A DNA stretch of 64,000 nt from Photobacterium sp. TLY01 (GCF_021432065.1 NZ_CP090364.1:434001-498000), one strand, 5' to 3'. Counted from the stretch's first letter, positions 47,165 through 57,367 are shown. Notes: generated from the sequence alone by a model not told the origin. Numbers and translations are program-made.

Positions 47165-48478
47165 ATGACAATCACACAAGGAATCCGCCGACTGGCGCTC
47201 CTTATGACGACCTTGCTGGCGGCGGGCTGTGGCGGTGACGGCAAGTCTGGCGAGCGTAGTCTGAATGTGAATGGCGATCCTTTGCTGGCCAGCCTGCAAC
47301 CCTATCTGAGTACCAGTCCGTACGGATTGGCAGCTGAAGATTGTGCCATCATCTATAAGCAAGGGCGGTCCTGCCAGATGCAGGATATCGCGCCGCTCGG
47401 CTATGACATTCAGGGCGACCTGACCCCGGAGGATATTGCCGAGCGATTGCTGGTGTCTCATCACTGGATGGGGGACAGTTTCATGGATGTGGTGCGTGAC
47501 TTACCGCAGGATGTACTGAACCTGTTCAGGCCACTGAATGTCATCGTCCTCAGTCTAGATATCCGCCCGTCTTTCTATCACTCAGAGACTGCCGGTATTT
47601 ATATCGATCCGCGCTATCTGTGGCGTAATCAGGCCGAATGGAATGATATCTACCAGCAGCAGGATTACCGTGCGGGCTTTACCGAGTCGCTGCCGTTTCT
47701 GGCTCTGCAGCGCTATGTGCACAGCAATGGCGAGTATGTCACTTACAGCAATACCTTTGACGCGACTGTCAATTCCTGGCGAAGCAAATCTGAAATCGCG
47801 CCGGGACTGTTTAACCTGCTGGTCCATGAACTGGCGCATGCCAATGACTTCCTGCCGCCGGATCAACTCAGTGTACTGGATGTGTCAACCAGTATCGGCA
47901 GAAACATCCAGCTGATTCAAGGCGACTGGATTCAGACGGCATTGCAGCAAACCCATGGGCTTTCTGCGGACAGTTTGCAGTTGATGGCCGAGCGTTATTT
48001 TGGCGGCGCTTCTGCGTCAACCTCCATGTCGCCTGAGCAGGCCGGCGCGGCGTTCGAGCCCGATGGTGCCGCCGATTTTTACGGGTATTACACCGGGGCG
48101 GAAGATGTTGCCATGCTGTTTGAAGCCTACATGATGTGGCGTGAATATGATGCGGTCTCAGATGTGGCGTTTACCGCTTCACCGGCTTTTGCGAACTACA
48201 GTTGTGACGATCTGATCATTGGCTGGGGCCAGCGCAACCGGCTGGCGCAGCAAGAAGTTATGCCGCGCGCCAGGCTGGTCTCGGAAAGTATATTGCAACA
48301 GGATCTGAGTGCGGAATTTGCATCCATAGAAAGCGTCACGCCGGTGGATTTGCCATACGGTTACGGCTGGTGCCAGGCTCGTACGTCAGTCATGTCTGCC
48401 CGATATGAGCGCGTTTACCGTCAGGAGTCGGTGCCGGACAACAGCAAACGCTATTTGGATGAGATGCTGCGTCACTAA
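47165..48478 (+). CDS. Putative lipoprotein with an HELAH metalloprotease-like motif
   Basis: A 437-residue protein with a lipoprotein signal (lipobox LLAAGC, Cys about residue 21; GGDG after it suggests outer-membrane sorting). A zincin-like motif LLVHELAHANDFLPP lies at about residues 220-234, and an EAYMMWREYD stretch about 100 residues later could give the third metal ligand. I recognise no named family. It is inserted between rsmE and endA in an otherwise enteric-like order and transcribed opposite to both. An active peptidase is an inference from the motif alone. Confidence 0.75.
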   Translation: MTITQGIRRLALLMTTLLAAGCGGDGKSGERSLNVNGDPLLASLQPYLSTSPYGLAAEDCAIIYKQGRSCQMQDIAPLGYDIQGDLTPEDIAERLLVSHHWMGDSFMDVVRDLPQDVLNLFRPLNVIVLSLDIRPSFYHSETAGIYIDPRYLWRNQAEWNDIYQQQDYRAGFTESLPFLALQRYVHSNGEYVTYSNTFDATVNSWRSKSEIAPGLFNLLVHELAHANDFLPPDQLSVLDVSTSIGRNIQLIQGDWIQTALQQTHGLSADSLQLMAERYFGGASASTSMSPEQAGAAFEPDGAADFYGYYTGAEDVAMLFEAYMMWREYDAVSDVAFTASPAFANYSCDDLIIGWGQRNRLAQQEVMPRARLVSESILQQDLSAEFASIESVTPVDLPYGYGWCQARTSVMSARYERVYRQESVPDNSKRYLDEMLRH

Positions 48479-48487
48479 GCACAGGTA

Positions 48488-48517
48488 AACGGCTGAGATT
48501 CCCTGATCTCAGCCGTT
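48488..48517. terminator. Bidirectional terminator between the HELAH lipoprotein gene and endA
   Basis: A 12-bp perfect stem AACGGCTGAGAT / ATCTCAGCCGTT with a 6-base loop between convergent genes. Confidence 0.8.
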
Positions 48518-48523
48518 GTTATA

Positions 48524-49243
48524 TTAAAGTCCGGTCTGCTGACACGCTTCCAGCACAAAGCTGTTGTGCTTGTTCTGGATTTTCGCGATTCTCCGATCCC
48601 TTTCGCACTCCCAGGGACTGACCGGATAGCTCTTGTGCCAGGCCTGCATCAGCTGACGCTGATTTTTCGCCAGCCGGAAGCGGTATTCCTGCTCCATGTA
48701 AAGATAGGTGCGGGCAATGGCGCCTCTGGCACGTGGTGGCGGATCCACCCGGCGGTTCTTGAAATCCACTTTGATATCGCACTGACCGTAATAGGCACCG
48801 TCATTTTCACGCCAGGGGGTAAAGCGGTAGTTGGAACGATCGCCGTTCACTTCGCCGATGGCCGGGGTCAGGTTATGCATGTCAGCCTCCATTCGGCTGA
48901 AGGTCGGGTCTTTACGGCAGTTTTTACGCCCGCCATCCTGCCAGCATTGCAACTGATGGCCAAATTGCCAGGCTGGCACCACGTGCTCCCACTCAATCCG
49001 GCTGGCACGTTTTTCCTGTTTGCGCACCTGATAGCCACAGCTGTTCAAATCCGGAACGCCCTTTTTCCCTTGCCATTCAATCCGGCAGCCACAGTAAAAG
49101 CTCTCGTTGTGATCCTGATAAATATTGACCAGCAGTTTTTTGGCTTTGGAGAAGGTTGGCGGTGAGTCTGCCAAGACGGGATGGGGCAGGGCACTGACGC
49201 TTAGCAGTACGACGGCTATTCGCCATTTCAGCTTGATTAACAT
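48524..49243 (-). CDS. endA: Endonuclease I (periplasmic)
   Basis: A 239-residue secreted nuclease; the signal peptide ends PHPVLA (about residue 25). The beta-beta-alpha-metal core is seen as [15 protein letters not shown] (about residues 84-98) with an Asn in the later [18 protein letters not shown]. Several cysteines for disulphides ([17 protein letters not shown]) are present. Vibrio homologues (Dns) degrade extracellular DNA and limit natural transformation and are HapR-regulated; that link is knowledge from relatives. Confidence 0.93.
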   Translation of the reverse strand: MLIKLKWRIAVVLLSVSALPHPVLADSPPTFSKAKKLLVNIYQDHNESFYCGCRIEWQGKKGVPDLNSCGYQVRKQEKRASRIEWEHVVPAWQFGHQLQCWQDGGRKNCRKDPTFSRMEADMHNLTPAIGEVNGDRSNYRFTPWRENDGAYYGQCDIKVDFKNRRVDPPPRARGAIARTYLYMEQEYRFRLAKNQRQLMQAWHKSYPVSPWECERDRRIAKIQNKHNSFVLEACQQTGL

Positions 49244-49345
49244 GGGATTTCCGGTGACTGAATACAGGGTTGATGATGTTATCAGTACCGGAATTTTTTA
49301 GAAGTGTTTCACGTTATCTGTGTGTAAAAAATCAAATTTTCAATC

Positions 49346-49843
49346 TCACTGCGGCGCACTTCCAGCAACAAGCGTTAAGGGCTGGTGGCATTGCATGCAG
49401 TGATAGATGGCTTGCTGACGCAGAATCTTATGATGCCGTCTGACCGTGAGTTGATGCTCACGGCATTGGCAGCGATAGTGAAAAGTCCGTCCGCTTACAG
49501 AAGAGACATCGAAGCTGTGCGTGGTCCGTGCCGGCACATGAAACACCTCTGTCATCATCTTCTGCCATTCCGGGCCGTGCGGACGCACTTTGCCATAGCA
49601 GGCATACGTGAGCAGGTGGGCCAGTTCATGGGGAACCACTTCGTTCAGAAAAGCCTGCGGGTTTTCTGCCAGCAATATTGGGTTATAGCGGATCTCCCAG
49701 CTCTGCATCCGGGCACTGCCTGCAATTTTACCGCGCTGGGTAAAACGGATGACCGGTTGAGGAAACTGTTTGCCAAGCTTTTTTTCAGCCTGGCGAAGGC
49801 AGGCGAGGGTACGCTCAATAATCGCTTGTTGTAGTGAGTCCAT
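49346..49843 (-). CDS. sprT: SprT family zinc metalloprotease-like protein
   Basis: A 165-residue SprT protein with HELAHLLTYACYG (about residues 69-81) and a C-terminal zinc-ribbon CQC...CMQC. It is distantly related to eukaryotic Spartan, but the bacterial role is not established. It lies between endA and metK, as in E. coli. Confidence 0.93.
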   Translation of the reverse strand: MDSLQQAIIERTLACLRQAEKKLGKQFPQPVIRFTQRGKIAGSARMQSWEIRYNPILLAENPQAFLNEVVPHELAHLLTYACYGKVRPHGPEWQKMMTEVFHVPARTTHSFDVSSVSGRTFHYRCQCREHQLTVRRHHKILRQQAIYHCMQCHQPLTLVAGSAPQ

Positions 49844-49925
49844 AACGCTGAAAGGTGAACAAACAAGGGACTCAGTATGAAAGGTCTGGCGCTGATTTTC
49901 TACCCGCGATAGGCCTGAAATGCGT

Positions 49926-49959
49926 CTTGTACAGCAATGACAGCATTTGGATCATAGGT
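49926..49959 (-). repeat. Dispersed repeat, copy 3
   Basis: On the minus strand: ACCTATGATCCAAATGC...TTGCTGTACAAG, collinear with copies 1 and 2. Confidence 0.5.
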
Positions 49960-49977
49960 GTTCAAAACCTCAGTAAG

Positions 49978-50023
49978 CTGTACAGCCACAGATGATCAGC
50001 TGATTGAGCGATTGGATCATGGG
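49978..50023 (-). repeat. Dispersed repeat, copy 4
   Basis: On the minus strand: CCCATGATCCAA...GATGATC...GGCTGTACAG; longer in the middle, possibly two nested partial copies. Confidence 0.45.
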
Positions 50024-50103
50024 AAGTAAAAAGCACTAAAATATTTTTATTTTCATGGTGTTATCTATTTTTTTGAAGAGGGGGGACAGCTTGTTCTGCT
50101 TTT

Positions 50104-50140
50104 AGATCATCGGTGACCTGAAGCTGAAAGCGCTGTACAG
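50104..50140 (+). repeat. Dispersed repeat, copy 5
   Basis: ATCATCGGT...CTGAAAGCGCTGTACAG; the right half matches copy 2 while the left block ATCATCGGT is the reverse complement of copy 2's ACCGATGAT. Confidence 0.5.
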
Positions 50141-50170
50141 GGGAGCGGACGGAGCGAAAGGAAAGCAATG

Positions 50171-50197
50171 AAAAAGGAAGCCGAAGCTTCCTTTTTT
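50171..50197 (-). terminator. Terminator of metK
   Basis: Leftward AAGGAAGC / GCTTCCTT with a TTCG tetraloop, then a T tract, 38 bases after the metK stop. Confidence 0.9.
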
Positions 50198-50234
50198 ATG
50201 AGTAAGAATCACAGCCTTGCTGATTCGGAACGGA

Positions 50235-51389
50235 TTACTTGATGTTGGCGTAATCGCGCAGCAGCTCAGCCTTGTCGGTTTTCTCCCAAGGGAACTCTTC
50301 ACGGCCAAAGTGACCGTATGCCGCTGTCTTCTTGTAGATAGGCTGCAGCAGATCCAGCATTTCGATCAGGCCGTATGGACGCAGGTCGAAGTGATGGCGC
50401 ACAGCGTCAACGATCAGATCATGAGAGACTTTCTCGGTGCCGAAGGTTTCCACCATGATAGAGGTTGGATCGGCAACACCAATCGCGTACGACAGCTGGA
50501 TTTCACAGCGATCAGCCAGGCCAGCCGCGACAATGTTTTTCGCCACATAACGGGCGGCGTAGGCTGCACTGCGGTCTACTTTCGATGGATCTTTACCCGA
50601 GAAGGCACCACCGCCGTGACGCGCTGCACCACCGTAGGTATCAACGATGATTTTACGGCCAGTCAGACCACAGTCACCCATTGGACCGCCGATCACGAAA
50701 CGACCGGTTGGGTTGATGAAGTATTTGGTGTCTTGAGTCAGCCATTCTGCTGGCAGCACAGGTTTGATGATCTCTTCCATTACGGCTTCTTGCAGTACAG
50801 GAAGTTCAATGCTGTCACAGTGCTGAGTGGACAGAACGACGGCATCAATCCCTACAATTTTGCCCTGATCGTAGGCAAAGGTAACCTGGCTTTTCGCGTC
50901 CGGGCGCAGCCAAGGCAGCGTACCGTTTTTACGGACTTTCGCCTGACGCTCAACCAGACGGTGCGCATAAGTCACAGGGGCTGGCATCAGTACTTCTGTT
51001 TCATTGGTGGCGTAACCGAACATGATGCCCTGATCGCCCGCACCCAGATCTTTCGGGTCGCTGCGGTCAACACCCTGGTTGATATCAGGAGACTGCTTAC
51101 CAATCGCGCTCAGAACGGCACAAGAGTTGGCATCAAAACCCATGTCTGAATGCACGTAACCAATTTCACGCACCGTCTGACGGGTCAGCTCTTCGATATC
51201 CACCCAGGCAGTGGTGGTGATTTCACCACCGACCATGACCATACCGGTTTTGACGTAAGTCTCACACGCAACACGTGCTTTCGGGTCTTGTTCTAAGATC
51301 GCATCCAGGACTGCATCTGAGATCTGGTCTGCAATTTTATCTGGATGGCCTTCCGATACCGACTCAGAAGTAAACAGGTGTTTCGCCAT
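50235..51389 (-). CDS. metK: S-adenosylmethionine synthase
   Basis: A 384-residue enzyme making SAM from methionine and ATP. Motifs: [16 protein letters not shown] (about residues 9-24), [12 protein letters not shown] and [19 protein letters not shown]. The start at 51389 ([10 protein letters not shown]) is the family start; four extra upstream codons are in frame but unlikely. A MetJ-like operator lies near its promoter. Confidence 0.97.
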   Translation of the reverse strand: MAKHLFTSESVSEGHPDKIADQISDAVLDAILEQDPKARVACETYVKTGMVMVGGEITTTAWVDIEELTRQTVREIGYVHSDMGFDANSCAVLSAIGKQSPDINQGVDRSDPKDLGAGDQGIMFGYATNETEVLMPAPVTYAHRLVERQAKVRKNGTLPWLRPDAKSQVTFAYDQGKIVGIDAVVLSTQHCDSIELPVLQEAVMEEIIKPVLPAEWLTQDTKYFINPTGRFVIGGPMGDCGLTGRKIIVDTYGGAARHGGGAFSGKDPSKVDRSAAYAARYVAKNIVAAGLADRCEIQLSYAIGVADPTSIMVETFGTEKVSHDLIVDAVRHHFDLRPYGLIEMLDLLQPIYKKTAAYGHFGREEFPWEKTDKAELLRDYANIK

Positions 51390-51485
51390 GAGTATTCTCA
51401 CTATTAGAAAAACTTTAAAGGTGATTGGAGGTGTGATTTTCAGCAGTCTGAGTGATAAACCATCAGTCTGTATGTATAGAGCTAC

Positions 51486-51501
51486 CTCCGTCTAGACGGC
51501 T
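51486..51501 (-). promoter_or_regulatory. Putative MetJ operator (met boxes) at the metK promoter
   Basis: Two adjacent 8-mers, CTCCGTCT and AGACGGCT, meet at the palindrome GTCTAGAC, the junction expected of tandem AGACGTCT boxes (5/8 and 7/8 matches). They sit just downstream of a possible -10 (TTATAG, 51505-51500) and -35 (TTGATT, 51529-51524, 18-bp spacer) in the metK direction. Confidence 0.55.
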
Positions 51502-51529
51502 ATAATAACTGGTATGGGATCAAAATCAA

Positions 51530-52028
51530 CAACTAGATATGTGTGGAAATCAGATATTTTTCAGCCAAACGATTATCTTCATTGTGTGGTTTGTTATCTT
51601 GTTGGTGAATAATACTGGTTTCAATGAAAAAATCAGACCATTTACCTTCTTTGTGAGTTGGCAGCCTCTTCTTACGTTTTTGCGAAAGGTATCCTGGCCC
51701 TCGCGGTCTCGGTGCGGATTGTTTTTATACTGCGATGGCCTGATTACACAGCGGTGATCCATAGTTGGCAGCAATTGTTATTGATAGGTTGCAGAAAAAT
51801 TATTTCGGACAATGAAAAAAATACGTCAGACGGGCGCTTTATTTATTCCGATGAAGCACTATTTATATATCTGTTATAAGGAAAGATGGCGTGACAGTGG
51901 GCGTATTTACTGGCATTGCGCCAGGTTCACAGACAATCATCCTGGGGAGTGAGGCGGGTCACAATTAGGATGAATCTCGTTAACGCTTGGTATACACTAG
52001 AGCGGCTTTTCACTTACGTAGCACGGAT
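51530..52028. other. Divergent metK/epd intergenic region
   Basis: About 500 bp, unusually AT-rich in its first part. Short frames (51539-51757, 51658-51879) lack ribosome sites and family resemblance, so I do not call genes. A possible epd promoter (-10 near TATACACT at about 51991) lies close to the gene. Confidence 0.45.
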
Positions 52029-53105
52029 ATGACATTACGAGTCGCAATTAATGGATTTGGCCGTATCGGCCGCAGTGTACTGCGGGCCTTGTATGAAAGC
52101 GGCAAACATCATCAGATAAAAGTCGTGGCAGTGAACGAACTGGCTCAGCCTGAAGCGATGGCCCATCTGCTTCAGTATGATTCCAGTCATGGTCGCTTTG
52201 GCCGCAAGGTCAGCCATGATCAGGAGCACCTGTTCATTGCCAATGGTCAGAGTGAAGACGCGATTCGTATTCTTCATCTGAGTGATATCCAATTGCTCCC
52301 GTGGCGGGATCTGGCAGTGGATATTGTTCTGGACTGTACCGGCGTCTACGGCTCCAGAGCCGACGGTGAAGCCCATATTCAGGCCGGTGCCAAGAAAGTC
52401 CTGTTTTCCCATCCTGCTGCCAATGACATTGATAACACCATCATCTTCGGTGTGAACCAAGACAGCCTGTCACCTCAAGATCGCATTGTTTCCAACGGTT
52501 CCTGTACCACCAACTGCATTGTACCTGTGATTAAAGTGCTTGATGATGCTTTCGGCATTGAATCTGGCACGATCACCACCATTCATTCAGCCATGAATGA
52601 CCAGCAGGTGATCGATGCCTACCATACGGATCTGCGCCGGACACGCGCTGCAAGCCAGTCGATCATTCCGGTAGACACAAAATTACACTTAGGTATCGGC
52701 CGTATTTTTCCTCATTTTGCGGATAAATTTGAGGCGATTTCAGTCAGGGTTCCTACAATTAACGTCACCGCGATGGATCTGAGCGTCACGGTGAAGACTA
52801 ATGTCTCGGTTAATGATGTAAATCAAGCCCTGGCCGAGGCTGCCAGGTGTACATTGACGGATATTGTCGATTACACCACAGCGCCACTTGTTTCTGTTGA
52901 CTTCAATCATGATCCCCACAGTGCCATTGTTGATGGCACCCAGACCCGTGTCAGTAATCAGCATCTGCTGAAGTTGCTGATCTGGTGCGACAATGAATGG
53001 GGATTTGCCAACCGTATGCTGGATACAGCGCTGGTGATGCATCAGGTCAGTGGCCAACTGAAAGACGTTTCTGAATTTCCCAGCCAGGCAAAATCGCAGG
53101 GCTGA
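52029..53105 (+). CDS. epd: D-erythrose-4-phosphate dehydrogenase
   Basis: A 358-residue GAPDH-like enzyme oxidising erythrose-4-phosphate to 4-phosphoerythronate for pyridoxal phosphate synthesis. The NAD-binding start [21 protein letters not shown] and catalytic Cys in [11 protein letters not shown] (about residue 155-165) are present. Location before pgk and fbaA and the sequence around the active site favour Epd over GapA. The ATG at 52029 is used because earlier in-frame codons lack family similarity. Confidence 0.94.
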   Translation: MTLRVAINGFGRIGRSVLRALYESGKHHQIKVVAVNELAQPEAMAHLLQYDSSHGRFGRKVSHDQEHLFIANGQSEDAIRILHLSDIQLLPWRDLAVDIVLDCTGVYGSRADGEAHIQAGAKKVLFSHPAANDIDNTIIFGVNQDSLSPQDRIVSNGSCTTNCIVPVIKVLDDAFGIESGTITTIHSAMNDQQVIDAYHTDLRRTRAASQSIIPVDTKLHLGIGRIFPHFADKFEAISVRVPTINVTAMDLSVTVKTNVSVNDVNQALAEAARCTLTDIVDYTTAPLVSVDFNHDPHSAIVDGTQTRVSNQHLLKLLIWCDNEWGFANRMLDTALVMHQVSGQLKDVSEFPSQAKSQG

Positions 53106-53149
53106 ACGTATTTATCATTTACACAGTAAGACTATTGAGAGGACAAACC

Positions 53150-54313
53150 ATGTCTGTAATCAAGATGACTGATCTGGATCTGGCCGGTAAACGTGTGCTG
53201 ATCCGTGCCGATCTGAACGTGCCAGTCAAAGCAGGTAAAGTAACTTCTGATGCACGAATCCTGGCATCTCTGCCAACGATCAAGCAATGCCTGGCAGCAG
53301 GCGCAAAGGTAATGGTTACCTCTCACCTGGGTCGTCCGACCGAAGGTGAATATGCTGACGAGTTCTCTCTGCAGCCAGTCGTGAACTATCTGCAAGACGC
53401 GCTCGACTGTGATGTGAAGCTGGCGAAAGATTACCTGAATGGTCTGGATCTGAACGCTGGCGAGCTGGTGGTACTGGAAAACGTTCGCTTCAACGTGGGC
53501 GAGAAGAAGAATGACGAAGCACTGTCTAAGCAATACGCGGCACTGTGTGACGTGTTTGTGATGGATGCATTCGGTACGGCTCACCGTGCACAGGCATCGA
53601 CGCACGGTGTGGGCATGTTTGCGCCTGTGGCGTGTGCCGGCCCGCTGCTCGCCGCGGAACTGGACGCTCTGGGTAAGGCGCTGGGTAATCCTGCCCGCCC
53701 TATGGTGGCCATTGTTGGCGGCTCGAAAGTGTCGACCAAACTGACCGTGCTTGAGTCACTGGCTAAGATTGCCGATCAGGTTGTGGTGGGTGGCGGTATC
53801 GCGAACACCTTTATTGCGGCTGAAGGTCACGGTGTTGGTAAATCTCTGTACGAAGCCGACCTGATTGATACAGCGAAAGCCCTGATGGCGCAAACCAATG
53901 TGCCGGTTGCAACTGATGTGGTCTGCGCCAAAGAATTCTCTGACACCGCTGAAGCGACCATCAAGTCTGCTTCTGAGATTGCAGAAGACGATATGGTACT
54001 GGATATCGGTCCGGATTCTGCGGCTGAACTGGCCCGCATTATCAAAGAAGCCAAAACTATCTTGTGGAACGGCCCGGTCGGTGTGTTCGAGATTGAGCAA
54101 TTCGGCAAAGGAACTGAAGTCGTGGCACAAGCGATTGCGGACTCTGCAGGTTTCTCGATTGCCGGTGGCGGCGATACGCTGGCTGCGATTGATAAGTACG
54201 GTATCAAAGATAAGGTATCTTACATCTCAACGGGTGGCGGTGCGTTCCTGGAGTTTGTAGAAGGTAAAAAGCTGCCGGCAGTTGCTATGCTGGAAGAACG
54301 AGCGAAAGCCTGA
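53150..54313 (+). CDS. pgk: Phosphoglycerate kinase
   Basis: A 387-residue glycolytic kinase. Motifs: [34 protein letters not shown]-binding [17 protein letters not shown] and the hinge/C-terminal [17 protein letters not shown]. It lies 44 bp after epd and before fbaA, the conserved epd-pgk-fbaA cluster. A GAGAGGA ribosome site precedes it. Confidence 0.97.
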   Translation: MSVIKMTDLDLAGKRVLIRADLNVPVKAGKVTSDARILASLPTIKQCLAAGAKVMVTSHLGRPTEGEYADEFSLQPVVNYLQDALDCDVKLAKDYLNGLDLNAGELVVLENVRFNVGEKKNDEALSKQYAALCDVFVMDAFGTAHRAQASTHGVGMFAPVACAGPLLAAELDALGKALGNPARPMVAIVGGSKVSTKLTVLESLAKIADQVVVGGGIANTFIAAEGHGVGKSLYEADLIDTAKALMAQTNVPVATDVVCAKEFSDTAEATIKSASEIAEDDMVLDIGPDSAAELARIIKEAKTILWNGPVGVFEIEQFGKGTEVVAQAIADSAGFSIAGGGDTLAAIDKYGIKDKVSYISTGGGAFLEFVEGKKLPAVAMLEERAKA

Positions 54314-54439
54314 TAAAGCGGCGTAGGTATTCCTGCGCTCTGAACACGCAGTGTGTGGCTAATCATGAAGGTTTGGCCGCACACAAGAGTAACGAGTTTA
54401 TCTTTAAACCCAGACAACAAAGCTAATAGGACTATTGTT

Positions 54440-55516
54440 ATGTCTAAGATCTTCGACTTCGTAAAACCTGGTGTGATTTCTGGCGACGACGTACAGAAAG
54501 TATTTGCAGTCGCAAAAGAAAACCAATTTGCGCTGCCAGCAGTGAACGTGGTGAACACGGATTCTATCAACGCTGTGCTTGAAGCTGCGGCGAAAGTGAA
54601 AGCCCCTGTTGTTGTTCAGTTCTCAAACGGCGGTGCTGGTTTCTTTGCAGGTAAAGGCCTGAAGCTGGAAGGTCAGAACGGCCCAATCCTGGGTGCGATT
54701 GCCGGTGCAAAATATGTTCACGCCGTGGCTGAAACTTACGGTGTGCCAGTGATTCTGCACACTGACCATGCGGCGAAAAAACTGCTGCCATGGATCGATG
54801 GTCTGCTGGATGCGGGTGAAAAGCACTTTGCTGAAACCGGTAAGCCGCTGTTCTCTTCTCACATGATCGATCTGTCTGAAGAGTCTCTGGAAGAAAACAT
54901 CGAAATCTGTGCGAAGTACCTTGAGCGCATGAGCAAGATGAACATGACGCTGGAAATTGAACTGGGTTGTACCGGTGGTGAAGAAGACGGTGTGGATAAC
55001 TCTCACCTGGATCAATCTTCTCTGTACACTCAGCCAGAAGATGTTGCCTACGCCTACGAGAAACTGAATGCAATCAGCCCGCGTTTCACTATCGCGGCAT
55101 CTTTCGGTAACGTGCACGGTGTTTACAAGCCAGGTAACGTGGTTCTGACCCCAACGATTCTGCGTGATTCACAAGCGTATTGCTCTGAGAAATTCGGTAT
55201 TGAGTCCAATGCACTGAACTTCGTATTCCACGGTGGTTCAGGTTCTTCTCTGGAAGAAATCCGCGAATCTATCGGTTACGGTGTGATCAAAATGAACATC
55301 GATACTGATACTCAGTGGGCCACCTGGAACGGTATCCGTGAATACTACCTGGAAAACGAAGCTTACCTGCAGGGCCAGATCGGTAACCCAACCGGTGAAG
55401 ATGCGCCGAACAAAAAATACTACGATCCACGCGTATGGCTGCGCAAAGGTCAGGAATCTATGGTGAAGCGCCTGGAACAAGCGTTCTCTGATCTGAATGC
55501 AGTCGACGTACTGTAA
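54440..55516 (+). CDS. fbaA: Class II fructose-bisphosphate aldolase
   Basis: A 358-residue zinc aldolase of glycolysis. Zinc ligands and motifs are visible in VILHTDHAAKKLLPW (about residues 107-121), NMTLEIELGCTGGEEDG, SFGNVHGVYKPGNV and FHGGSGSSLEEI. The start at 54440 (MSKIFDFVKPGVISG) has AATAGGAC upstream. A strong terminator follows. Confidence 0.97.
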   Translation: MSKIFDFVKPGVISGDDVQKVFAVAKENQFALPAVNVVNTDSINAVLEAAAKVKAPVVVQFSNGGAGFFAGKGLKLEGQNGPILGAIAGAKYVHAVAETYGVPVILHTDHAAKKLLPWIDGLLDAGEKHFAETGKPLFSSHMIDLSEESLEENIEICAKYLERMSKMNMTLEIELGCTGGEEDGVDNSHLDQSSLYTQPEDVAYAYEKLNAISPRFTIAASFGNVHGVYKPGNVVLTPTILRDSQAYCSEKFGIESNALNFVFHGGSGSSLEEIRESIGYGVIKMNIDTDTQWATWNGIREYYLENEAYLQGQIGNPTGEDAPNKKYYDPRVWLRKGQESMVKRLEQAFSDLNAVDVL

Positions 55517-55543
55517 TTGATCAGCCTGAGCCGATTCGATTGT

Positions 55544-55569
55544 AAAAGCCCGCATCGCGGGCTTTTTTA
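55544..55569 (+). terminator. Terminator of the epd-pgk-fbaA cluster
   Basis: AAAAGCCCGC / GCGGGCTTTT with an ATC loop, then T residues. Confidence 0.93.
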
Positions 55570-55778
55570 TTTGGTTTAATAGCCAGAGCTGAATAAAGTT
55601 ACCTTAAGCCGCATAAAAAAGTCTTGCTTGTGACTGTTATGACGGCAATGATTGCGCATGTCGTATCATAATTATCTGAGTCCAGATATGTGATTCATGT
55701 TAGGGCAATTTCGTTCTGTTTGTTATGTATCACGGGACTTGAGCATTACCGCATCATCCCCAATGTAGAGAGAGCGCT

Positions 55779-56663
55779 ATGACTGAGAGTGTAACGGATA
55801 AAGTAGTGGATACTATTGCCAATAATGAGCTGGCAGATGGTGTCAAACAAGCGGGTAACTGGGTGGTCGATAATCAGGAGCTGTTAATTCAGTACGGCGT
55901 TAACCTGATTTCAGCCCTGCTCATCCTGTTTATTGGTAATCTGGTATCGAAAGGGGTGGCAAGCGGGTTCGGCAAAATGCTGCGCCGCAAACAAATGGAT
56001 GAGGCGGTTGTCAAATTCCTGCAGTCACTGGTCCGTTACCTGTTGTTTGTAATCGTGCTGATTGCCGCATTGAGCCGTGTTGGCGTGCAAACGGCCTCTG
56101 TGGTGGCTGTCATCGGTGCCGCCGGCCTGGCCATTGGCCTGGCCTTGCAGGGTTCACTGTCCAACTTCGCTGCCGGTGTGCTGATTGTAGCCTTCCGTCC
56201 TTTTAAATCCGGCGATTATGTTGAAGTGGCTGGTGTGGCCGGTTCTGTTGAATCGATTCAGGTTTTTCAAACCGTACTGAATACCCCGGACAATAAAATG
56301 GTGGTTGTTCCTAATGCGGCTGTGATTGGCGGAGCTATCACCAACTACTCCAAACATGAAACCCGCCGGATCGATTATGTGATTGGGGTTTCGTACAAGT
56401 CGGATCTGAAAAAGACCAAAGAAGTGCTCAAGCGCGTTGTGGATGCCGAGCCGCGTTTGCTGAAAACGCCAGCCCCAACCATTGGCGTGGTGGCACTGGC
56501 AGACTCTTCAGTGAACTTTGTGGTTCGTCCCTGGGTGAAAACCGCCGATTACTGGGCTGTGTATTTTGATTTGCTCCAGGCAATCAAAGAAGAGCTGGAT
56601 AAAGAAGGCATTGAGATTCCGTTCCCGCAAATGGATGTGCATCTCAACAAAGTTGAAGAGTAA
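55779..56663 (+). CDS. mscS: Small-conductance mechanosensitive channel MscS
   Basis: A 294-residue inner-membrane channel protecting against hypo-osmotic shock. Three membrane helices end in the pore helix VVAVIGAAGLAIGLALQGSLSN-type region (Gly/Ala packing, about residues 107-127), followed by the cytoplasmic vestibule (FRPFKSGDYVEVAGV and IPNA-like VVVPNAAVIGG). Location between fbaA and argO matches E. coli. Confidence 0.95.
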   Translation: MTESVTDKVVDTIANNELADGVKQAGNWVVDNQELLIQYGVNLISALLILFIGNLVSKGVASGFGKMLRRKQMDEAVVKFLQSLVRYLLFVIVLIAALSRVGVQTASVVAVIGAAGLAIGLALQGSLSNFAAGVLIVAFRPFKSGDYVEVAGVAGSVESIQVFQTVLNTPDNKMVVVPNAAVIGGAITNYSKHETRRIDYVIGVSYKSDLKKTKEVLKRVVDAEPRLLKTPAPTIGVVALADSSVNFVVRPWVKTADYWAVYFDLLQAIKEELDKEGIEIPFPQMDVHLNKVEE

Positions 56664-56682
56664 CTTCAGCGAGATAGAAATC

Positions 56683-56709
56683 ACAATGGAGCCTGTTGGC
56701 TCCATTGTT
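56683..56709. terminator. Bidirectional terminator between mscS and argO
   Basis: ACAATGGAGCC / GGCTCCATTGT, an 11-bp stem with loop TGTT, between convergent genes. Confidence 0.8.
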
Positions 56710-56734
56710 GTTTTTGGCAGGCGCCATGCTGATG

Positions 56735-57367
56735 TTAGAAAACATACTGTGCCAGCAGGCGATGCGCCAGATGGGCTGCAATGATGAACATCATGGCGGC
56801 AACGGCAATATCGATTGCGCGTTTCACTTTGGGTCTGGACAAGGTTGGCGCCATTTTTGCCGCAGCAACCGATAAGGTAAAGAACCAGACGAAAGATGCC
56901 AGTATGGTTCCGAGGGCAAAAGCAATACGGTCCTGGCCTTCAAACTGCCCGCCAATCGAACCCAGAATCACAACAGTATCCAGATACAGGTGCGGATTGA
57001 GCACAGTCACGGCCAGCGCGCCTGCAATCACAGCCCGCCTGCCACGAGCCATCATTGCCATTTGCGCCTCTTCTTCAGAAGTCTGACTCAAGGCACTTTT
57101 TAAAGACAGGCTGCCGTAAAACAGCAAAAAAGCGATCCCGCCCAGTGTCACGGCGAGTAACAGGTATTCATTGCTGGACAGCAGTGCGCCGCCACCAAAG
57201 ACCCCCAGGCTGATGAATAACACATCAAGCAGGCTGCATACTGCAGCTGTGGTTAAATGATGATTACGTTTGATACCTTGATTGAGTACATACGCATTTT
57301 GAGCGCCAATCGGAATGATCATGCTGGCGCCAAGGCCAAAGCCTTGTAATAACGGCCATAGGCTCAT
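56735..57367 (-). CDS. argO: LysE/ArgO family amino-acid exporter
   Basis: A 210-residue inner-membrane exporter with six membrane segments and the family start GLGASMIIPIGAQNAYVLNQG (about residues 11-31) and LNPHLYLDTVVILG. It exports arginine and its toxic analogues. It is divergent from argP across 141 bp; ArgP (LysG) activates it in relatives. Confidence 0.93.
   Translation of the reverse strand: MSLWPLLQGFGLGASMIIPIGAQNAYVLNQGIKRNHHLTTAAVCSLLDVLFISLGVFGGGALLSSNEYLLLAVTLGGIAFLLFYGSLSLKSALSQTSEEEAQMAMMARGRRAVIAGALAVTVLNPHLYLDTVVILGSIGGQFEGQDRIAFALGTILASFVWFFTLSVAAAKMAPTLSRPKVKRAIDIAVAAMMFIIAAHLAHRLLAQYVF

Larger units (their letters stand above)
49844..50170. other. Repeat-rich intergenic region sprT-metK
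   Basis: No gene is visible in this ~330 bp. It contains three copies of the dispersed ATGATC/GCTGTACAG repeat (49926-49959, 49978-50023, 50104-50140) and ends at the metK terminator. Confidence 0.6.

Noticed and set aside
50217..51149. 310-codon plus-strand frame
   Set aside because: Antisense shadow of metK, a highly conserved gene.
51539..51879. Two short plus-strand frames (72 and 73 codons) between metK and epd
   Set aside because: Hydrophobic-looking but without ribosome sites, overlapping each other in different frames and in AT-rich intergenic DNA.
52029..53105. Calling this gene gapA
   Set aside because: It is GAPDH-like, but the epd-pgk-fbaA order and overall sequence fit erythrose-4-phosphate dehydrogenase better.
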